Below, piece after piece: positions 1 to 9,806 of a stretch of DNA of 64,000 nucleotides. The DNA is from Solirubrobacterales bacterium (GTDB taxonomy: Bacteria; Actinomycetota; Thermoleophilia; Solirubrobacterales; 70-9). How positions within the stretch are numbered: position 1 is the first letter of the stretch; each line of letters starts with the position of its first letter. Location: positions 372,001-436,000 of the forward strand of contig JADJRQ010000001.1 in assembly GCA_016712175.1 (NCBI GenBank), given 5' to 3'. Under the pieces are notes generated by a model. It did not search any database, was not told the origin of the DNA, and saw only the letters and a program-made list of their open reading frames with translations. A program made the position numbers and the translations under genes.

Positions 1-2031
1 TCCGACGGCTACCCGCTGGGCCCGCATGGGCTGGCCACGGCCCTCTCCTTCATTCCGAAGTTCTACCTTGGGCCGGTTTTCATCGGGATGGTGATGGCGA
101 TCGCCGTACTCACCGTGATGACCGCCTGGGCAGCGTTGGAGAGGCTCGGCAACTGGCGCCGGCTGCTCGCCGCGATTCTGGTCGGTCTGCCGTACCTGAT
201 GGCCTCCTACTTCGCGCAGGCGGCCTTCAAGGAGCTGGCGGCCGCCATGTTCCTGCTCGCTTTCGTCATCGGTCTGCAACAGGTCACTCCGCTGCCCTCG
301 GGCCGGCGTGAGCGACTCAAGGCGATCGTTCCGCTGATCGTGCTGCTACTCGGAATCGTCTTCACCTACAGCTTCCCCGGTCTCGCCTGGCCGATTGCGG
401 TTTTCCTCGTGTGGGTCCTGGCCAACCCGCGCTCGCGGGCGAAGGTCTCACCCCGGGCAATCATCGGCTACCTAGCGAAACCGGTGGTCCTCGTCTCGAC
501 GCTGGTCGTGCTCGGCCTGCTCTCGGCTCTCGCCTTCTGGGGGCCGTTCGGCTTCGGCGACGCCTTCTCCGAGGTGGCAACCAGCGGCGCTTTCGGTCCC
601 GTCTCGGTAATCGAGGAGTTCGGCGTCTGGCTCACCTCCGACTACCGCCTGGCCGGCGACGGCTCAACCCCTCTGCCCGGACTGATGGGCGTGATCGGCG
701 TGCTGGCCCTGGTCGTCTCCCTCTGGTGGTGGCGGAAGCAGCCGCGCTCGGTCTACCCGCTGGCCTTCATCGCCTGCGCGGTGCTCTACGGAATCTCGCT
801 CCCGTGGGTCGGCGACTACTCGCTCGCCAAGGCGCTCGTCATCAGCGCCCCGATCACGATGGTAGTCATCCTCACCGCCCTGCTCAGCGGTCTCAGCCGG
901 CAATGGAAGCCGAGCCAGGGCATGGAATACGGGGCCTGGATCACGCTCACCGCGGTTTTCGTGATTGCCGCCGGAGCTTCCAGCCTCATGGTTCTTCGCG
1001 ACGCCTCGGTTTCGCCTCCGGGCCGCACCTCGGAACTCAGCACTTTCCTGCCATACGTTTTCGGTCATGACGTCCTCTACGCCGATCAGGACAGGTTCGC
1101 CCCCTATCACCTGGCCGGGGCCAAGGTGGGCGTACCCCTGCCCGAATTCCCGGATCCGAACGTAATCGAGAACGAGGGCAAGCCGTTCGAGGACGAATTC
1201 GGCACGTCCACGATCGACTTCGACTCCTTCGATCCCGAGACCCTTCAGAACTTTCGCTACGTGATCACCACGTCGGCCGGCTGGACCAGCAAGGTGCCGC
1301 CCTTCTACGAACGGGTCGCCAGCACCCCCTCTTACATCCTCTGGAAACGTACTGCGGTCGCTTTCGCGCGCCCGATCCTCAACGAGCGGTCGTTGGCCGC
1401 CAAGCTCGTCGACTGCAATAACGAAGGCGGCAAGTACTACTCGACGCAGGTTGACGCGACCGCGGGCGTGTTTCCCGAAGCGGTGGTCAAGTTGCGTTCC
1501 GACTGGCTCCCCGACCCGGATCTGAACGCCGGGGAAAGCGCGTCGGTGGATCTGAAGCTCGGCAAGGGAGAGTGGCGGCTTTCGATCCAGTACTTCTCCC
1601 CCGCCGGCTTCACCCTTTCAGCGCCCGGCTACCCGCCCCGCATACTGGAGGCCTCGCTGGACGGCCAGCGGCTTGCCAACATTGACACCGGCAGCAGTGG
1701 CCAGTTCTGGCCGGCCGGCACCATCAACGTGACCAGCGGAGGTACAACGACCTTCACGGCCGACTCGGTCGCCCCGACGTTCCTCCAGAAGGTAACTGGC
1801 TATTCGCGCGGGACCAAGCTCGGACGACTCGTCGCGGTGCGGAAGGGTCCCAGGGTTAAGGTTCCGATGTCAGGCGTCTGCGGCAGATGGGTCGACTACT
1901 TCCGAAGGAACAAGCTCGGTCAGAAGCGGTCACTCAAGTCGGCAAATGGCAAGAAATCGAAGACTTCTTCCCAGTCCGGAAAGAAGGCTGGCTCGGCTTC
2001 GAAAAACTCAGGCCAAGAAGGTTCAGGCTGA
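1..2031 (+). CDS. Large multi-pass membrane protein, 5' partial
   Basis: The frame is open from base 1, so the true start lies upstream; an internal ATG at 88 is not needed. About 676 residues are visible. The first ~330 are a series of hydrophobic helices (roughly nine to ten). A soluble extracytoplasmic part of about 300 residues follows, then a low-complexity Lys/Ser/Gly tail of about 45 residues. The layout (helix bundle plus extracellular C-terminal module) resembles GT-C type membrane glycosyltransferases, but I cannot point to a catalytic motif because the N-terminus is missing. The basic serine-rich tail is like those on other envelope proteins in this window. It ends convergently, overlapping the antiporter stop by 9 bases, with no room for a separate terminator. 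Confidence 0.75.
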   Translation, partial: SDGYPLGPHGLATALSFIPKFYLGPVFIGMVMAIAVLTVMTAWAALERLGNWRRLLAAILVGLPYLMASYFAQAAFKELAAAMFLLAFVIGLQQVTPLPSGRRERLKAIVPLIVLLLGIVFTYSFPGLAWPIAVFLVWVLANPRSRAKVSPRAIIGYLAKPVVLVSTLVVLGLLSALAFWGPFGFGDAFSEVATSGAFGPVSVIEEFGVWLTSDYRLAGDGSTPLPGLMGVIGVLALVVSLWWWRKQPRSVYPLAFIACAVLYGISLPWVGDYSLAKALVISAPITMVVILTALLSGLSRQWKPSQGMEYGAWITLTAVFVIAAGASSLMVLRDASVSPPGRTSELSTFLPYVFGHDVLYADQDRFAPYHLAGAKVGVPLPEFPDPNVIENEGKPFEDEFGTSTIDFDSFDPETLQNFRYVITTSAGWTSKVPPFYERVASTPSYILWKRTAVAFARPILNERSLAAKLVDCNNEGGKYYSTQVDATAGVFPEAVVKLRSDWLPDPDLNAGESASVDLKLGKGEWRLSIQYFSPAGFTLSAPGYPPRILEASLDGQRLANIDTGSSGQFWPAGTINVTSGGTTTFTADSVAPTFLQKVTGYSRGTKLGRLVAVRKGPRVKVPMSGVCGRWVDYFRRNKLGQKRSLKSANGKKSKTSSQSGKKAGSASKNSGQEGSG

Positions 2032-3785
2032 CGGGGCCGGAGCAAGCGCGACCAGGCGGGCGGTCGGGCCGATCAGGTGGTCCGAGTGGGTGCTCGCCAT
2101 CCTGATGGTCGCCGGCGAAGAACCATGCCGGACCTTGATCGACGCCAGGGGCATCGATCCTTCCGGTAACTGCTCTCCGGGCTCGAGAACTTTCATGACA
2201 TCACCCGCGGAGAGCCTGCGGTCGATCTCGCCGGTCGAGCCCTGGGAATCAAACAGCAGCATGGCACTCGAATGCATGAGCGGAGCTTTGTCTTCGGGCG
2301 AGCGCAGGCGGTAAATCTGGTCGGGTTCGTAGATCTCGGCAAGCTGAAAGGCCAGCGACTGGTTGAGGGTGTCATCCGAGCTGGCCATGATCACCGTCGG
2401 ATTCGTCTCCAGCACTTCGGAGGCACGATCCGAGTGGGGGTCCAGCGGTCCGCCAAAAGCCATCATTCCCGACTCCTCGACCTCCCGTGCCCGTCCCTCG
2501 TCGTCGGTCCAGAACCGTACCTCGGCGCCGGCCTCGGTCACGGCGGCACCCAGGGCCACGGCCCAGCGCGGAGCCCCGAGGAAGATCAGCGATGGAGGTT
2601 GCTCACCGGCAAGCCCGAGGAACCGGGCCAGCGACGGCGAGCCGAGCGCATAGATGAGAACCGTGCCGATGATCACGAAAAAGGTGATCGGGATGACCAT
2701 CTCGGCCCCCTTCACCCCGTCCTCTGTCAGCGAGAGTCCGAATGCCGACGCGGTCGAAGCTGCCACGATGCCACGAGGGGCCATCGCCGCGAAGAAGGTT
2801 CGTTCCCGCCACCCGAACGGAAGTCCGAAGAGGGTCGCGACTCCCAGGGGCCTGACCACTACAACGAGGATCGCCACCAGAGCAAGCCCTCGCCAGCCGA
2901 GGTCGGCAACAGCGTCAATATCGACATTCGCTGCGAGAAGAATGAACAGGATGCCGACCAGGATCGGAACCAGTGTCTCCTTGAATTCGACGATGTAGTC
3001 GGTCTTCACCCGGCGCTGGTTGGCCAGAACGATGCCCATGGCGACAGTCGCAATCAGCCCGGAGTCGGCGAAGAGAGCATCAGCGGCGGCGAAACTCGCC
3101 ACGACGAGCATGAGGGTAGCGGCGACCTTGTCGCGGGCGGCCAGCCTGCGGGTGCCGAGAATCGGCATGAGGACGAACGCTGCTGCAGCGCCGGCTGCGG
3201 CGCCGCTGGCCAGCGAGAGGACTATCTCGACCAGGTCGATCGCAACCTTGCCGTTGTCCACGGCCAGCGATCCGAAGACGACGACGGCGATGATCGCCCC
3301 GATCGGGTCGATCAGGATGCCTTCCCACTTGAGGACATTGCGCACGTGGGCCGAGGGGTTGATGAAGGTCAGGATCGGCAGCACGACCGTGGGGCCGGAC
3401 ACGATCAGAACAGCGCCGATCAGAATGGAGATCGGGTCCGGGAGGTCGAACAGCCAGACGACCGAAAGCGTCGCAATCACCCAGGTGAACAGGACACCGA
3501 ATGTGCAAAGCCGAATGACCGCGGGCCGAACGCCCTCCCCGAGTTCTTCCCGCTTCAGGCTGAGTGCGCCTTCGAAGAGGATCAGGCCGACCGCAATCTG
3601 GACCGACGGCGGAGTGCGTCACCGAGCAGCTTCTGGGGATCGATCAAACCGGTCACGGACGTACCGGCCAGGACTCCGATTACCAGGAGTGGGACGATCG
3701 CCGGCACCCGGATGACCGTGGCGACCAGGCGGGCCAGAACCGCAAGCACCACCACCAGGCTGAGTCCCAGAAGTATCTCGTCCAT
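2023..3785 (-). CDS. CPA1-type cation:proton antiporter with TrkA-like C-terminal domain (frameshifted)
   Basis: Integral membrane antiporter, about 587 residues when repaired. Residues 1-390 are hydrophobic helices typical of NhaP/CPA1 exchangers, including the loop KWEGILIDPIGA and helix SGPTVVLPILTF. The last ~200 residues are a soluble, partly degenerate Rossmann-like TrkA-N/TrkA-C region. The start ATG (3785) overlaps the TetR stop (TGATG), so translation is probably coupled. The frame breaks near 3608-3617: the N-terminal frame reads to GDALRRRS and stops, while the family-like continuation (VQIAVGLILFEGAL) lies in another frame. One missing C (minus strand) in the CTCCG stretch repairs it. 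The neighbouring channel and regulator suggest a role in monovalent cation or pH homeostasis. The ion is unknown. Confidence 0.8.
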
Positions 3786-4369
3786 CAGACCCCGTCCTTC
3801 GTGGCGAGTGCAACTTCCAGATTGGTCGCGAGAAGTTCATGCAGCTCTGCTCGCGGGACCGTCTCGTCCTTCAGCCAGTCAAATATCACTGCCGATGCGA
3901 AGCCGACGAAGCCGAGGACGGCGAGCCGCGTGACCGCCGGCGCGTCATTGCTGCCGAAATGGTTTTCGAGTACCCGGGACACCAGGTGAGAGTTGAGATC
4001 TTCGAGCGCCCCGGAAACGTCAACGTCGCGACCGGCCGGCCCTCCGTTGAAAAACGCCACCGCGGCCTCACGCTGGGAGATCAGCAGATCGAGCAGCGAA
4101 GTCAGGTTGGCGTCGATCAGTTCGCGTCCGCTCAAGTCGAGATCGGTCCGCACCATCGATTCGAGCTGATCGACCAGGTAGTGGATGACCGCTGCGTAGA
4201 GGCTCTCCTTGTCACCGTAGTAGTGAGTGAGCAGGGCACGGCTGGCGCCGGCCTCGTCGGCGATCTCCGCCATTGAGACTTCAGTGTACGGCTGCGAAGT
4301 GAAGCTGCGGATGGCAGCACCGATGATCTCTGCCCTGCGTTCATCGGGCTTCAGTCGGCGGCGGCTCAC
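3785..4369 (-). CDS. TetR/AcrR family transcriptional regulator
   Basis: 194 residues, normal for TetR. The N-terminal helix-turn-helix spans about residues 10-56 (TEVSMAEIADEAGASRALLTHYY), followed by an all-helical ligand-binding domain with no identifiable ligand. It sits between the K+ channel-like gene (9 bases upstream) and the antiporter (overlapping), all on the minus strand. It is therefore probably co-transcribed with both and may autoregulate the group; this is inferred from position only. A strongly basic N-terminus (MSRRRLKPDERR) precedes the HTH. No palindromic operator is obvious immediately upstream because the upstream DNA is coding. Confidence 0.9.
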   Translation of the reverse strand: MSRRRLKPDERRAEIIGAAIRSFTSQPYTEVSMAEIADEAGASRALLTHYYGDKESLYAAVIHYLVDQLESMVRTDLDLSGRELIDANLTSLLDLLISQREAAVAFFNGGPAGRDVDVSGALEDLNSHLVSRVLENHFGSNDAPAVTRLAVLGFVGFASAVIFDWLKDETVPRAELHELLATNLEVALATKDGV

Positions 4370-4378
4370 CGGGTCAGT

Positions 4379-5073
4379 CTACGCAGCCGGGCGGTCAGAA
4401 TCGTCCCCGCCATCGGGGCGACGGCGGCCGAGATTACCAACGATCACCGCAACCACCGTGACCAGGTAGATCTGTCCGATCAGCGCCTCGGCCGCGGTCA
4501 ATGACCGGCCGACGTCGCCAGCAGGCGAGAAGTCACCGAGTCCCGCCGTAGTGATCGTCGTGATGCTGAAGTAGAGATAGTTCGAGAGATCCTCGGCCCC
4601 CTGGCCGGTCCGGAAGAACGGCTCGCCGCCGATCACTTGGATCAAAGCAAAAGATTCGGCGAAGGCCATGCTCATCAGCAGGTAGATGCAGAGCACTCCC
4701 ATCATCGTGTGGACCGTGACCTGTCGGCTCACTTTGATCTGCCTCACCAGGCCGAGGACGATGGCCGGGGTCGCGAGCAGGACGAAGAGAAGACTTGCTC
4801 CGCGCATGTAGGCGTCCTTGATCTCTTCGGACGCGAGCGCCTGTCCGATCGCGACGAGTATCGCCAACCCGATCAAGACGGCACTGGCGATTCGCAGCTC
4901 TCTGGTGCCGCCGCCGCCCTCAAAGATGCGAACAGGGCGCCCCCGAGCAGCGCGAGCATAATGACGTCGGTCCACCGGCCAGACGGGGCGGCCATGAGAA
5001 AGATCAAAGCCGCCATAGTCAGGATCAGCGCCAGGCCGTACCGCTCCCGGCCGACCTCTTTTCGTGGAGTCAA
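4379..5073 (-). CDS. Six-helix potassium channel-like protein (frameshifted)
   Basis: Predicted K+ channel of the Ion_trans_2 type, about 231 residues after repair. Six hydrophobic helices are visible, with a pore loop between helices 5 and 6 carrying the selectivity-filter-like TTAGLGDFSP. The filter is AGLGD rather than the classical VGYGD, so selectivity may differ. I chose the TTG start at 5073 because it overlaps the pgl stop (TTGA) and restores helices 1 and 2. Two frames must be joined near 4907-4919, a GCC/GGC triplet run, where one base appears to be missing on the minus strand; downstream of it the frame reads TRELRIASAVLIG. A shorter ATG start at 4975 would lose two helices. The gene lies in the gnd-pgl-channel-TetR-antiporter minus-strand run. 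Confidence 0.72.
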
Positions 5074-5735
5074 GTCAACGATTGGGGGCTCAGATCGGTC
5101 ACGGTGAGCATGTCGCTGTTGTCGACGCGGCCCGCCGGAATCGACGGATCCTTTGCGATCAGCTTCTTCAATGCGTCTTCTTTGCCATCGCCGGTCACGA
5201 GGAAGAGGATCTTCCGGGCGGCGTTCAGCGTTGGATAGGTGAGGGTCATTCTGCGGGTGCCCTGGTACTCGCCGCCGGTCAGGGCCACGCCGCGGTCGGT
5301 CACGTCGAGGACAGGATCGCCCGGCACCAGCGAAGCAGTGTGCCCGTCTGGCCCCAGCCCGAGGTGAACCAGGTCGAAACGGTCGGGAAGCGAGTACTCG
5401 TAGCTCTGCGCCGCCGTCTCGAGGTCCTCTGCGCCGACCGGCATCGGACGGATCGCCGCCTGGCACATCAGCGGCAGGCTCAGCACCAGGTGAGTCAGGT
5501 TGCGCTCCGGGCTGCCGGTCGGCGCGATCCTCTCGTCAACCTGGAAAAGCGAAGTCTTCGACCAGTTCAACGAACTGTCGGCAAGGATCTCCAGCGTGCG
5601 CCACGGTGTCCTGCCGCCACTCACCGCGAGGTTGAAATTGCCGCGTTCGTTGATTGCCGCGGCTGCAGCCATCTCGATGATCCGCGCCGCCTCACTCGCG
5701 GCGGCTTCAGTGTCTGCGACGGATTTCGTGACCAA
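5070..5735 (-). CDS. pgl: 6-phosphogluconolactonase
   Basis: Hydrolyses 6-phosphoglucono-1,5-lactone to 6-phosphogluconate in the oxidative pentose phosphate pathway; cytosolic. 221 residues from the TTG at 5735, which follows the gnd stop by 10 bases and has an AGGA about 8 bases upstream. The open frame extends further upstream, but only inside gnd. Family hallmarks are the N-terminal LAVSGGRTPW phosphate-binding loop, the VDERIAPTGSPERN segment and the LGLGPDGHTASL motif. It is flanked by gnd, and zwf is divergently transcribed just beyond, so all three oxidative-branch enzymes are adjacent. The stop overlaps the start of the channel gene (TTGA). Confidence 0.92.
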   Translation of the reverse strand: MVTKSVADTEAAASEAARIIEMAAAAAINERGNFNLAVSGGRTPWRTLEILADSSLNWSKTSLFQVDERIAPTGSPERNLTHLVLSLPLMCQAAIRPMPVGAEDLETAAQSYEYSLPDRFDLVHLGLGPDGHTASLVPGDPVLDVTDRGVALTGGEYQGTRRMTLTYPTLNAARKILFLVTGDGKEDALKKLIAKDPSIPAGRVDNSDMLTVTDLSPQSLT

Positions 5736-5745
5736 TGCCCGCGTC

Positions 5746-6771
5746 CTATTTTTCCTCGGTGGGCTTCTCGTCGTGGCCACCGAATTCCTTGCGCATCGCG
5801 GACTGGACGCGGTCGCCGAAGTCGCCGAGGCCCCGTGACTCGAAGCGCTCATAAAGGGCCGACGTCAGCACCGGAGCCGGCACACCTTCCTCGACGGCGG
5901 CGATCGTGGTCCAGCGACCTTCGCCGGAATCGGAAACACGTCCGTCGAATTCTTCGAGTCCGGGTGACTTGGCGAGCGCCGAAGCGGTCAGATCGAGCAG
6001 CCAGGAACCGATCACGCTGCCGCGGCGCCAGACCTCGGCAACCTCGCCCACGTCGATGTCGTACTGGTAGTACTCGGGGTTCTGGAGGGGGGCTGTTTCC
6101 GCGTCGTTCTCGCGCTGAACCTTGCCGGCGTTGGCGTTCTTGATGATGTTCAGGCCTTCACCGAAGGCGGCCATGATGCCGTACTCGATGCCGTTGTGGA
6201 CCATCTTCACGAAGTGGCCGGAACCGGTCGGACCACAGTGGAGATACCCCTTCTCGGCCGGACTCGGATCGCCGGTGTTGCCAGGCGTCCGCTCGACGTC
6301 ACCGAGGCCGGGAGCGATCGATTCGAAGATCGGCTCGAGCCGCGAGTAGGCCTCGTCGGGACCGCCGATCATCAGGCAATAGCCGCGGTCGAGACCCCAG
6401 ACACCGCCGCTGGTGCCGACGTCGAGGTGGTCCACCCCGTTCTCGTCCAGTTCTTGGGCAAAGTGGATGTTGTCGCGGTAATAGGTGTTGCCGCCATCTA
6501 TGACCGCGTCACCTTCGTCAAGCTCAGCGGCCACGGCCTTGACCGTTTCCTCAGTGATGCGTCCGGCGGGGACCATGACCCAGACAGCTCTCGGGGCTGA
6601 GAGCTTGGCTGCGAGGTCAGCCAGATCCGAAGCTCCGATCGCGCCTTCCTCCGCAAGGGCGGCAGTCACCTCGGGATTCACGTCGTAGACGACACAGGTG
6701 TGTCCGTCGCGCATCAATCTGCGGGCGATGTTCGCCCCCATCCGTCCGAGACCAACGATTCCGAGTTCCAT
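5746..6771 (-). CDS. gnd: 6-phosphogluconate dehydrogenase (decarboxylating), short GntZ/YqeC type
   Basis: Oxidatively decarboxylates 6-phosphogluconate to ribulose 5-phosphate. 341 residues, the short bacterial form rather than the ~470-residue enzyme. The Rossmann dinucleotide motif GLGRMGANIARRL is at residues 7-19. The substrate-binding signature is DVGTSGGVWG (~115-124), and the catalytic region GSGHFVKMVHNGIEYG contains the Lys and His-Asn. The short form is often NAD-preferring, but coenzyme choice cannot be read with certainty here. First gene of a minus-strand run with pgl, and divergent from zwf across a 76-base gap. Confidence 0.95.
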   Translation of the reverse strand: MELGIVGLGRMGANIARRLMRDGHTCVVYDVNPEVTAALAEEGAIGASDLADLAAKLSAPRAVWVMVPAGRITEETVKAVAAELDEGDAVIDGGNTYYRDNIHFAQELDENGVDHLDVGTSGGVWGLDRGYCLMIGGPDEAYSRLEPIFESIAPGLGDVERTPGNTGDPSPAEKGYLHCGPTGSGHFVKMVHNGIEYGIMAAFGEGLNIIKNANAGKVQRENDAETAPLQNPEYYQYDIDVGEVAEVWRRGSVIGSWLLDLTASALAKSPGLEEFDGRVSDSGEGRWTTIAAVEEGVPAPVLTSALYERFESRGLGDFGDRVQSAMRKEFGGHDEKPTEEK

Positions 6772-6847
6772 GGCGCCATCTTAGACCGCAGGAAGAGTTC
6801 CCACGTGGACCGGGGGATGAACTGCTGCTTGCCGGTACGCTGCCCGG

Positions 6848-8272
6848 ATGAACCGATCCAGAACTTCGGCCGCCGCGGCCAGCGCGACCTCCACCGACGC
6901 ATTGGTGATTTTTGGCATCACCGGCGACCTTGCCCGGAAGATGACCTTTAGGGCCCTGTACCGCCTCGAGCGCCGGAACAAGCTGACAAGCCCGATCATC
7001 GGCGTCGGCCGGCGTACCGACTGGGGCCACGAGACGATGCGCCAGCGTGCCCGGGAATCGATCGAGAACTCGCTCGGTCCAGTCGACGAAGAGGTCTTCA
7101 AGCGGCTGGCCGATCGTATGCGGTTCGTCGCCGGCAACTTCGATGACAGCGCAACCTACGAGGCCCTCAAGGACGAATTGGAAGGCACGAAGGACCCGCT
7201 CTTCTACCTCGAGGTGCCACCGCCGCTCTTCTCGCCGATCATCAAGGCCCTCGACCACGCCGGCCTCGCCACCAACGGCCGCTTCGTGATCGAGAAGCCG
7301 TTCGGGCATGACCTCGCTTCGGCCCACGCCCTCCAGGCGGAACTGACCGAGGTGCTGCACGAAGACCAGATCCTCCGGATCGACCATTACCTCGGCAAGG
7401 AGCCGGTGATGGACATCACCTACCTGCGCTTCGCCAACTCGATCCTCGAGCCGGTCTGGAACCGCAACTACGTCTCCCACGTCCAGATGACGATGGCCGA
7501 GAGCTTCGGGGTCGAGGACCGCGGTGCCTTCTACGACCGGGTCGGCACGATCCGCGACGTGATCCAGAATCACATGCTCCAGGTCCTCGCGCTCGTGGCG
7601 ATGGAGCCACCGAACGGCAACCAGCCAGATTCGATCCGAACCGAGAAGCTCAACCTTTTCCGGTCGATCGAGTCGGTCGACCCGGCCAAGTGCGTGCGCG
7701 GACAGTACGCCGGCTACCTCGACATCCCCGAGGTCGCGGATGACTCACAGACCGAAACCTTTGCAGCGATCGAGCTTTCGATCGACAACTGGCGCTGGTC
7801 CGGCGTTCCCTTCTACATCCGCTCCGGCAAGAACCTGCCGGTGAAGCACACTGAAGTGCGGGTCGTTTTCAAGCGGCCTCCGCACATCGCTTTCGGCAAG
7901 AAAAAACCTGAACATCAGGAACTGGTCGTCCGGATCGATCCCACCCCCGGCTCCCGGTTGAGGTTCATCACCAAGTCAGCCGGAGCCGACTCTTTTGAAG
8001 ACTCGAATCTCGAGGTGCTTTTCGAAAAAGAACCCGGGACCGAGCCAGGGCCGTACGAGCGTCTGCTCGACGATGCGATCCACGGACGGCCCGCGCTTTT
8101 CACCCACATCGACGCGATCGACGAAACATGGCGTATCGTGCAGCCTCTGCTCGACAAGCCCAGTCCAGTCCTTCCGTACGAAAAGGGTTCCTGGGGGCCG
8201 ACCGAGGCAGATCGCCTGGTAAAAGGCGTCTGCCATTGGGAAGAGCCTTGGACGCCCGACAGTAAGGAATGA
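6848..8272 (+). CDS. zwf: Glucose-6-phosphate dehydrogenase
   Basis: Oxidises glucose 6-phosphate to 6-phosphogluconolactone, the committed step of the oxidative pentose phosphate pathway. 474 residues, typical length. The nucleotide-binding motif GITGDLARK is near residues 23-31; the active-site signature RIDHYLGKE is intact at ~178-186. The GNFDD and EKPFGHDL segments match the family. A short Ala/Ser/Thr-rich extension precedes the Rossmann fold. Its TGA overlaps the ATG of ppa by 4 bases (ATGA), implying translational coupling. No strong Shine-Dalgarno is visible before 6848. Confidence 0.96.
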   Translation: MNRSRTSAAAASATSTDALVIFGITGDLARKMTFRALYRLERRNKLTSPIIGVGRRTDWGHETMRQRARESIENSLGPVDEEVFKRLADRMRFVAGNFDDSATYEALKDELEGTKDPLFYLEVPPPLFSPIIKALDHAGLATNGRFVIEKPFGHDLASAHALQAELTEVLHEDQILRIDHYLGKEPVMDITYLRFANSILEPVWNRNYVSHVQMTMAESFGVEDRGAFYDRVGTIRDVIQNHMLQVLALVAMEPPNGNQPDSIRTEKLNLFRSIESVDPAKCVRGQYAGYLDIPEVADDSQTETFAAIELSIDNWRWSGVPFYIRSGKNLPVKHTEVRVVFKRPPHIAFGKKKPEHQELVVRIDPTPGSRLRFITKSAGADSFEDSNLEVLFEKEPGTEPGPYERLLDDAIHGRPALFTHIDAIDETWRIVQPLLDKPSPVLPYEKGSWGPTEADRLVKGVCHWEEPWTPDSKE

Positions 8273-8772
8273 TGGAACAGCTGAACATCCTCATCGAGGT
8301 CCCGAAGGGATCGCGCAACAAGTACGAATACGACCCCGAAATTGGAGCGATCGTTCTCGATCGATTCCTCTTCTCGTCGATGGTCTACCCGGTCGACTAC
8401 GGCTTTGTTCCGCATACGATGGGCGCCGACGGCGATCCACTCGACGCGATGGTCTGCGTCTCGGAGCCGACCTTCCCGGGCTGCATCATTCCTTCGATCC
8501 CGATCGGCCTCTTCCGCATGAAGGACGAAGGCCAGATCGACGACAAGGTCCTTTGCGTCCCCTCACACGATCCCAACTGGAGCTACATCAAGTCGCTCGA
8601 CATGCTGTCGGACCAGCTGCGCGAGGAGATCGCCCACTTCTTCTCGGTCTACAAGCAGCCCGAAGGCAAACACGTTGAAGTCGACGGCTGGTACCCACGG
8701 GAGGCCGCCCTCGAGGTGCTCGAAGAATCCCGCGAGCGCCTGCGCGACATCGAAGCCGCGGAAGCGGAATAG
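8269..8772 (+). CDS. ppa: Inorganic pyrophosphatase, family I
   Basis: Hydrolyses pyrophosphate to phosphate, pulling biosynthetic reactions forward; soluble Mg2+ enzyme. 167 residues, standard for bacterial family I. The metal-binding signature DGDPLDAMV (family pattern D-x-D-P-x-D) is at ~56-64, and the conserved KGSRNKYEYD substrate loop is near the N-terminus. The ATG overlaps the zwf stop; a second in-frame ATG follows immediately. Pairing with zwf in one transcript is a local arrangement with no obligatory functional link. Confidence 0.96.
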   Translation: MMEQLNILIEVPKGSRNKYEYDPEIGAIVLDRFLFSSMVYPVDYGFVPHTMGADGDPLDAMVCVSEPTFPGCIIPSIPIGLFRMKDEGQIDDKVLCVPSHDPNWSYIKSLDMLSDQLREEIAHFFSVYKQPEGKHVEVDGWYPREAALEVLEESRERLRDIEAAEAE

Positions 8773-8781
8773 GGTTCGGGT

Positions 8782-9783
8782 CTAGGCCTCGGCGACTTCG
8801 TTCGCCTTGGCGGCGAGCTGCCCACACGCAGCATCGATGTCCCGGCCGCGGGTGAGGCGGACCGTGGCGTGGATTCCGCGTTTCATCAGGTTCTGCCGAA
8901 AGTTCTCGATCGTCTGACGGGGTGATCCCTGGTATTCCTCCCCGGTCGGGTTGTAGGGGATCAGGTTGACCTTGAAGTCGTTCTTCGGGAGCAGCAGCTC
9001 GGCCAGTTCGTGGGCGAGCTCGGGGCTGTCGTTCACGCCGTCCAGCATCAGGTACTCGATGAAAACCTTGCGTTTGCGCACATGGCGCCACTCACGGGCG
9101 GCATCCACGACTTCGTTCATCGAGTATTTGTCATTGACCGGCATGATCTTCGAGCGAAGTTGGTCGTTCGGGGCATGCAGGGAGAGGGCGAGGCGGACCG
9201 CCGGTCCTTCGGTCGTTACTCGCTGGATCCCGGGCAGCCAGCCAACGGTCGAGATCGTCGTGTGCGAATTGGCGATGCCGAGTTCCGGCAGCTTTTCGCA
9301 GGCGGCGAGGACGTTGTCGAGATTCATCATCGGCTCGCCCATGCCCATGAAGACGGTGTGGTTGACGTCTTCGATCCGGCGGAAGTGGAGTGCCTGGTCG
9401 AGGATCTCCGACTCGGTCAGGTTCCGGCCGAACTTCATCTTGCCGGTCGCGCAGAAGGTGCAGGTGAGCGGGCATCCGGACTGGCTCGACAGGCAGAGCG
9501 AACGACGGCCATCGCGGTAACGCATCAGCACCGCCTCGACGGGTCGCTGGTCCGCGGTCAGGAACAGGGCTTTCTCGGTCCCGTCGACCGACAGCGCGGA
9601 ATTCTCGACCTCAAGCGTCGAAACCGGCAGCTTTTCGGCGAGCTGTGCGCGCAGATCCGCCGGCAGGTTGCTCATCTGATCGAAAGAATCCGCCCCGCGC
9701 GCCAGCCACTCCCAGACCTGTCCGGTCCGGTAAGAGGGCTGACCGAGTTCGGCCATGGTGGTTTCGAGCTGGGCAAGATCCAC
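8782..9783 (-). CDS. rlmN: 23S rRNA (adenine2503-C2)-methyltransferase RlmN
   Basis: Radical-SAM enzyme that methylates C2 of A2503 in 23S rRNA and A37 of some tRNAs. The radical SAM cluster motif CPLTCTFC (CxxxCxxC) is near residue 100, with the GMGEPMMN motif and the C-terminal DIDAACGQL segment holding the catalytic Cys. 333 residues from the GTG at 9783. The open frame continues upstream, but that part is coding shadow of the CoA transferase and its terminator. The start is not certain, because no clear Shine-Dalgarno precedes 9783 and an ATG at 9756 is also possible. Transcribed in the same direction as the CoA transferase but separated from it by a strong palindrome. Confidence 0.93.
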   Translation of the reverse strand: MDLAQLETTMAELGQPSYRTGQVWEWLARGADSFDQMSNLPADLRAQLAEKLPVSTLEVENSALSVDGTEKALFLTADQRPVEAVLMRYRDGRRSLCLSSQSGCPLTCTFCATGKMKFGRNLTESEILDQALHFRRIEDVNHTVFMGMGEPMMNLDNVLAACEKLPELGIANSHTTISTVGWLPGIQRVTTEGPAVRLALSLHAPNDQLRSKIMPVNDKYSMNEVVDAAREWRHVRKRKVFIEYLMLDGVNDSPELAHELAELLLPKNDFKVNLIPYNPTGEEYQGSPRQTIENFRQNLMKRGIHATVRLTRGRDIDAACGQLAAKANEVAEA

Positions 9784-9806
9784 AAAGAGAGTGTGGCAGA
9801 GCCGAG

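Noticed and set aside
2272..3933. Long plus-strand ORF (553 codons) opposite the antiporter
   Set aside because: His/Arg/Gly-rich composition and full overlap with a recognised membrane protein; an antisense shadow typical of GC-rich DNA. Many others (for example 9010-9837, 32806-33975, 54711-55748) were dropped for the same reason.
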